From positions 122,085 to 186,084 of the forward strand of contig NZ_QTQP01000011.1 in assembly GCF_003854275.1 (NCBI RefSeq): a DNA stretch of 64,000 bases, read 5' to 3'. Every line of letters starts with the position of its first letter. Position 1 is the first letter of the stretch. A model generated the notes under the pieces. The model saw only the letters and a list, made by a program, of their open reading frames with translations. It had not been told where the DNA came from and made no database searches. The position numbers and the translations under genes were made by a program. The stretch comes from Burkholderia sp. Bp8963. Its GTDB lineage: Bacteria; Pseudomonadota; Gammaproteobacteria; Burkholderiales; Burkholderiaceae. Positions 62,922 to 64,000 of this stretch are shown here, piece after piece.

Positions 62922-64000
62922 ATGAGCCGAGGCCGCCATGCAACGCCAGTGAAGCTGGCGCATAAAGAACGACAGGAACTGCGATCGCTGATCGAGCGGA
63001 AGACGGCCACGCAGCGAGACGTGATGCGGGCGCGGATCGCGTTGTGGGCCCACGAGGGTCACTCCAATACGGTGATTGCGCGGGAGCTGGGTGTCTCGGT
63101 GCAAACGGTCTGCCTGTGGCGCAAGCGCATTGCCCGGCAAGGTGCCCAAGGTATTCGCGAAGGCGAGCGCAGTGGCCGTCCACCACGCATCACACACGAA
63201 GCGCGACTGCAGTTGATTGCGCTGGCGTGTGAAGCCCAGGAACCTGAGGGGCGGGTCACGCCGACGCTCGACGAGATTGCGGCGCGTGCCGTGGAGCGCG
63301 GTGTCGTCGAGCAAATCAGCCGCAGTCACGTGCAGCGCATTCTGCAGGCCGGCGACGTACGCCCGCACCGGGTCCAGCAATGGCTGCACAGTCCAGACCC
63401 GGCCTTTCGCGAGAAGGTCAACGTGATTTGCAAGCTATACCGCAAGGCGCCGCGAAACGCGGTGGTGCTGAGCATCGACGAGAAGACCGGCATTCAGGCC
63501 ATCGAGCGCAAGCACCCGGGACGGGCGCCCGCCTCAGGACGGCTGCGCCGCCGAGAATTCGAATACATTCGCCACGGCACCCAGGCGTTGATTGCCGCGC
63601 TGGATGTGCATTCCGGCAAGGTACTGGCAGAGTGCCGTGAGCGGCGCACCCAGAACGATCTGGTAGCCTTCATGGAGCGCGTGGCAACCGCGTACCCGGA
63701 CAAGCAGGTGCACGTGGTGTGGGACAACCTGAACACGCACCGCGCCCAAGCCGTCTGGCAGGCGTTCAATGCGCGGCATGGCAAGCGGTTTCACTTCCAC
63801 TTCACGCCATTGCACGCGAGCTGGGTCAATCAGATCGAACTCTGGTTCGCCCGCTACACCCGCCGCGTGCTGCGCCATGCCAGCCACACCAGCACCGCGC
63901 ACCTGCGCGAGCGCACCGAGCAGTTCGTCGGCGAGCACAATCAGGTCGCCCGCCCCTTCAAATGGAGTTTCCGGGGCTATCCGCTGCAAGGCGATGCTTC
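62922..64000 (+). mobile_element. IS630-family transposase, 3' end outside window
   Basis: At least 359 codons of a Tc1/IS630 transposase. An HTH (AHEGHSNTVIARELGVSVQT, then VCLWRKRI) is followed by the DDE core: VVLSIDEKTGIQAIE (first Asp), HVVWDNLNTHRAQAV (second Asp) and HASWVNQIELWFARY (Glu). The start is ATG at 62922. The left end of the element lies between the kfrA remnant start and the gene, in the AT-rich stretch near 62880-62915; the inverted repeats cannot be defined because the other end is outside. Confidence 0.9.

Overview
This is high-GC DNA with gene content typical of Burkholderia. The organism is inferred from protein families and base composition, not from a marker gene; no rRNA or tRNA gene was recognised. 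A kfrA-like remnant, IS pieces, toxin-antitoxin loci and an integrase in the right third suggest a secondary chromosome or a megaplasmid-derived region.

Layout. (1) 1-4855: a fused CydDC-like ABC exporter (cut by the left edge), a divergent LysR regulator and a small GDCCVxC zinc-binding-type protein. (2) 4907-10007 and 28894-36440: glycogen and alpha-glucan metabolism (glgA, glgB, a GH13 alpha-glucosidase, glgC, glgX, glgP), split into two blocks. (3) 10365-15898: a large CHASE/PAS hybrid histidine kinase translationally coupled to an OpgC-type glucan acyltransferase. (4) 28663 down to 15851: a tightly packed minus-strand operon of nine or ten genes. It starts with a partner-switching module (response regulator-PP2C phosphatase, STAS antagonist, HATPase kinase), continues with a GH2 hydrolase, a GH9 endoglucanase, a cellulose-synthase-like GT2 without a PilZ domain and three DUF3131 paralogues, and ends with a globin. 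This is the best candidate for an undescribed system: a beta-glucan-type exopolysaccharide locus controlled by partner switching. (5) 36441-44340: a galU remnant, an acyltransferase of lower GC, a TIGR03118 protein, an ECF sigma/anti-sigma pair with two matching promoter-like motifs, a TetR/tautomerase pair with twin operators, and leuB. (6) 44171-49663: a LodA-type quinoprotein oxidase cluster (CTQ oxidase, flavoprotein, ferritin-like protein, heme-binding beta-barrel). (7) 50595-64000: accessory DNA with hipBA and repeated operators, a parD/IS3/vapC mosaic, an Agd3-like polysaccharide deacetylase, TfoX, an integrase, tacAT, a UPF0158 protein, a broken kfrA and an IS630 transposase running off the right edge.

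How the genes may work together: the glycogen genes manage stored glucose, and the operon between the two glycogen blocks probably diverts sugar nucleotide into an extracellular beta-glucan. The hybrid kinase, OpgC and globin suggest input from environmental or redox signals. That link is inference from position only.
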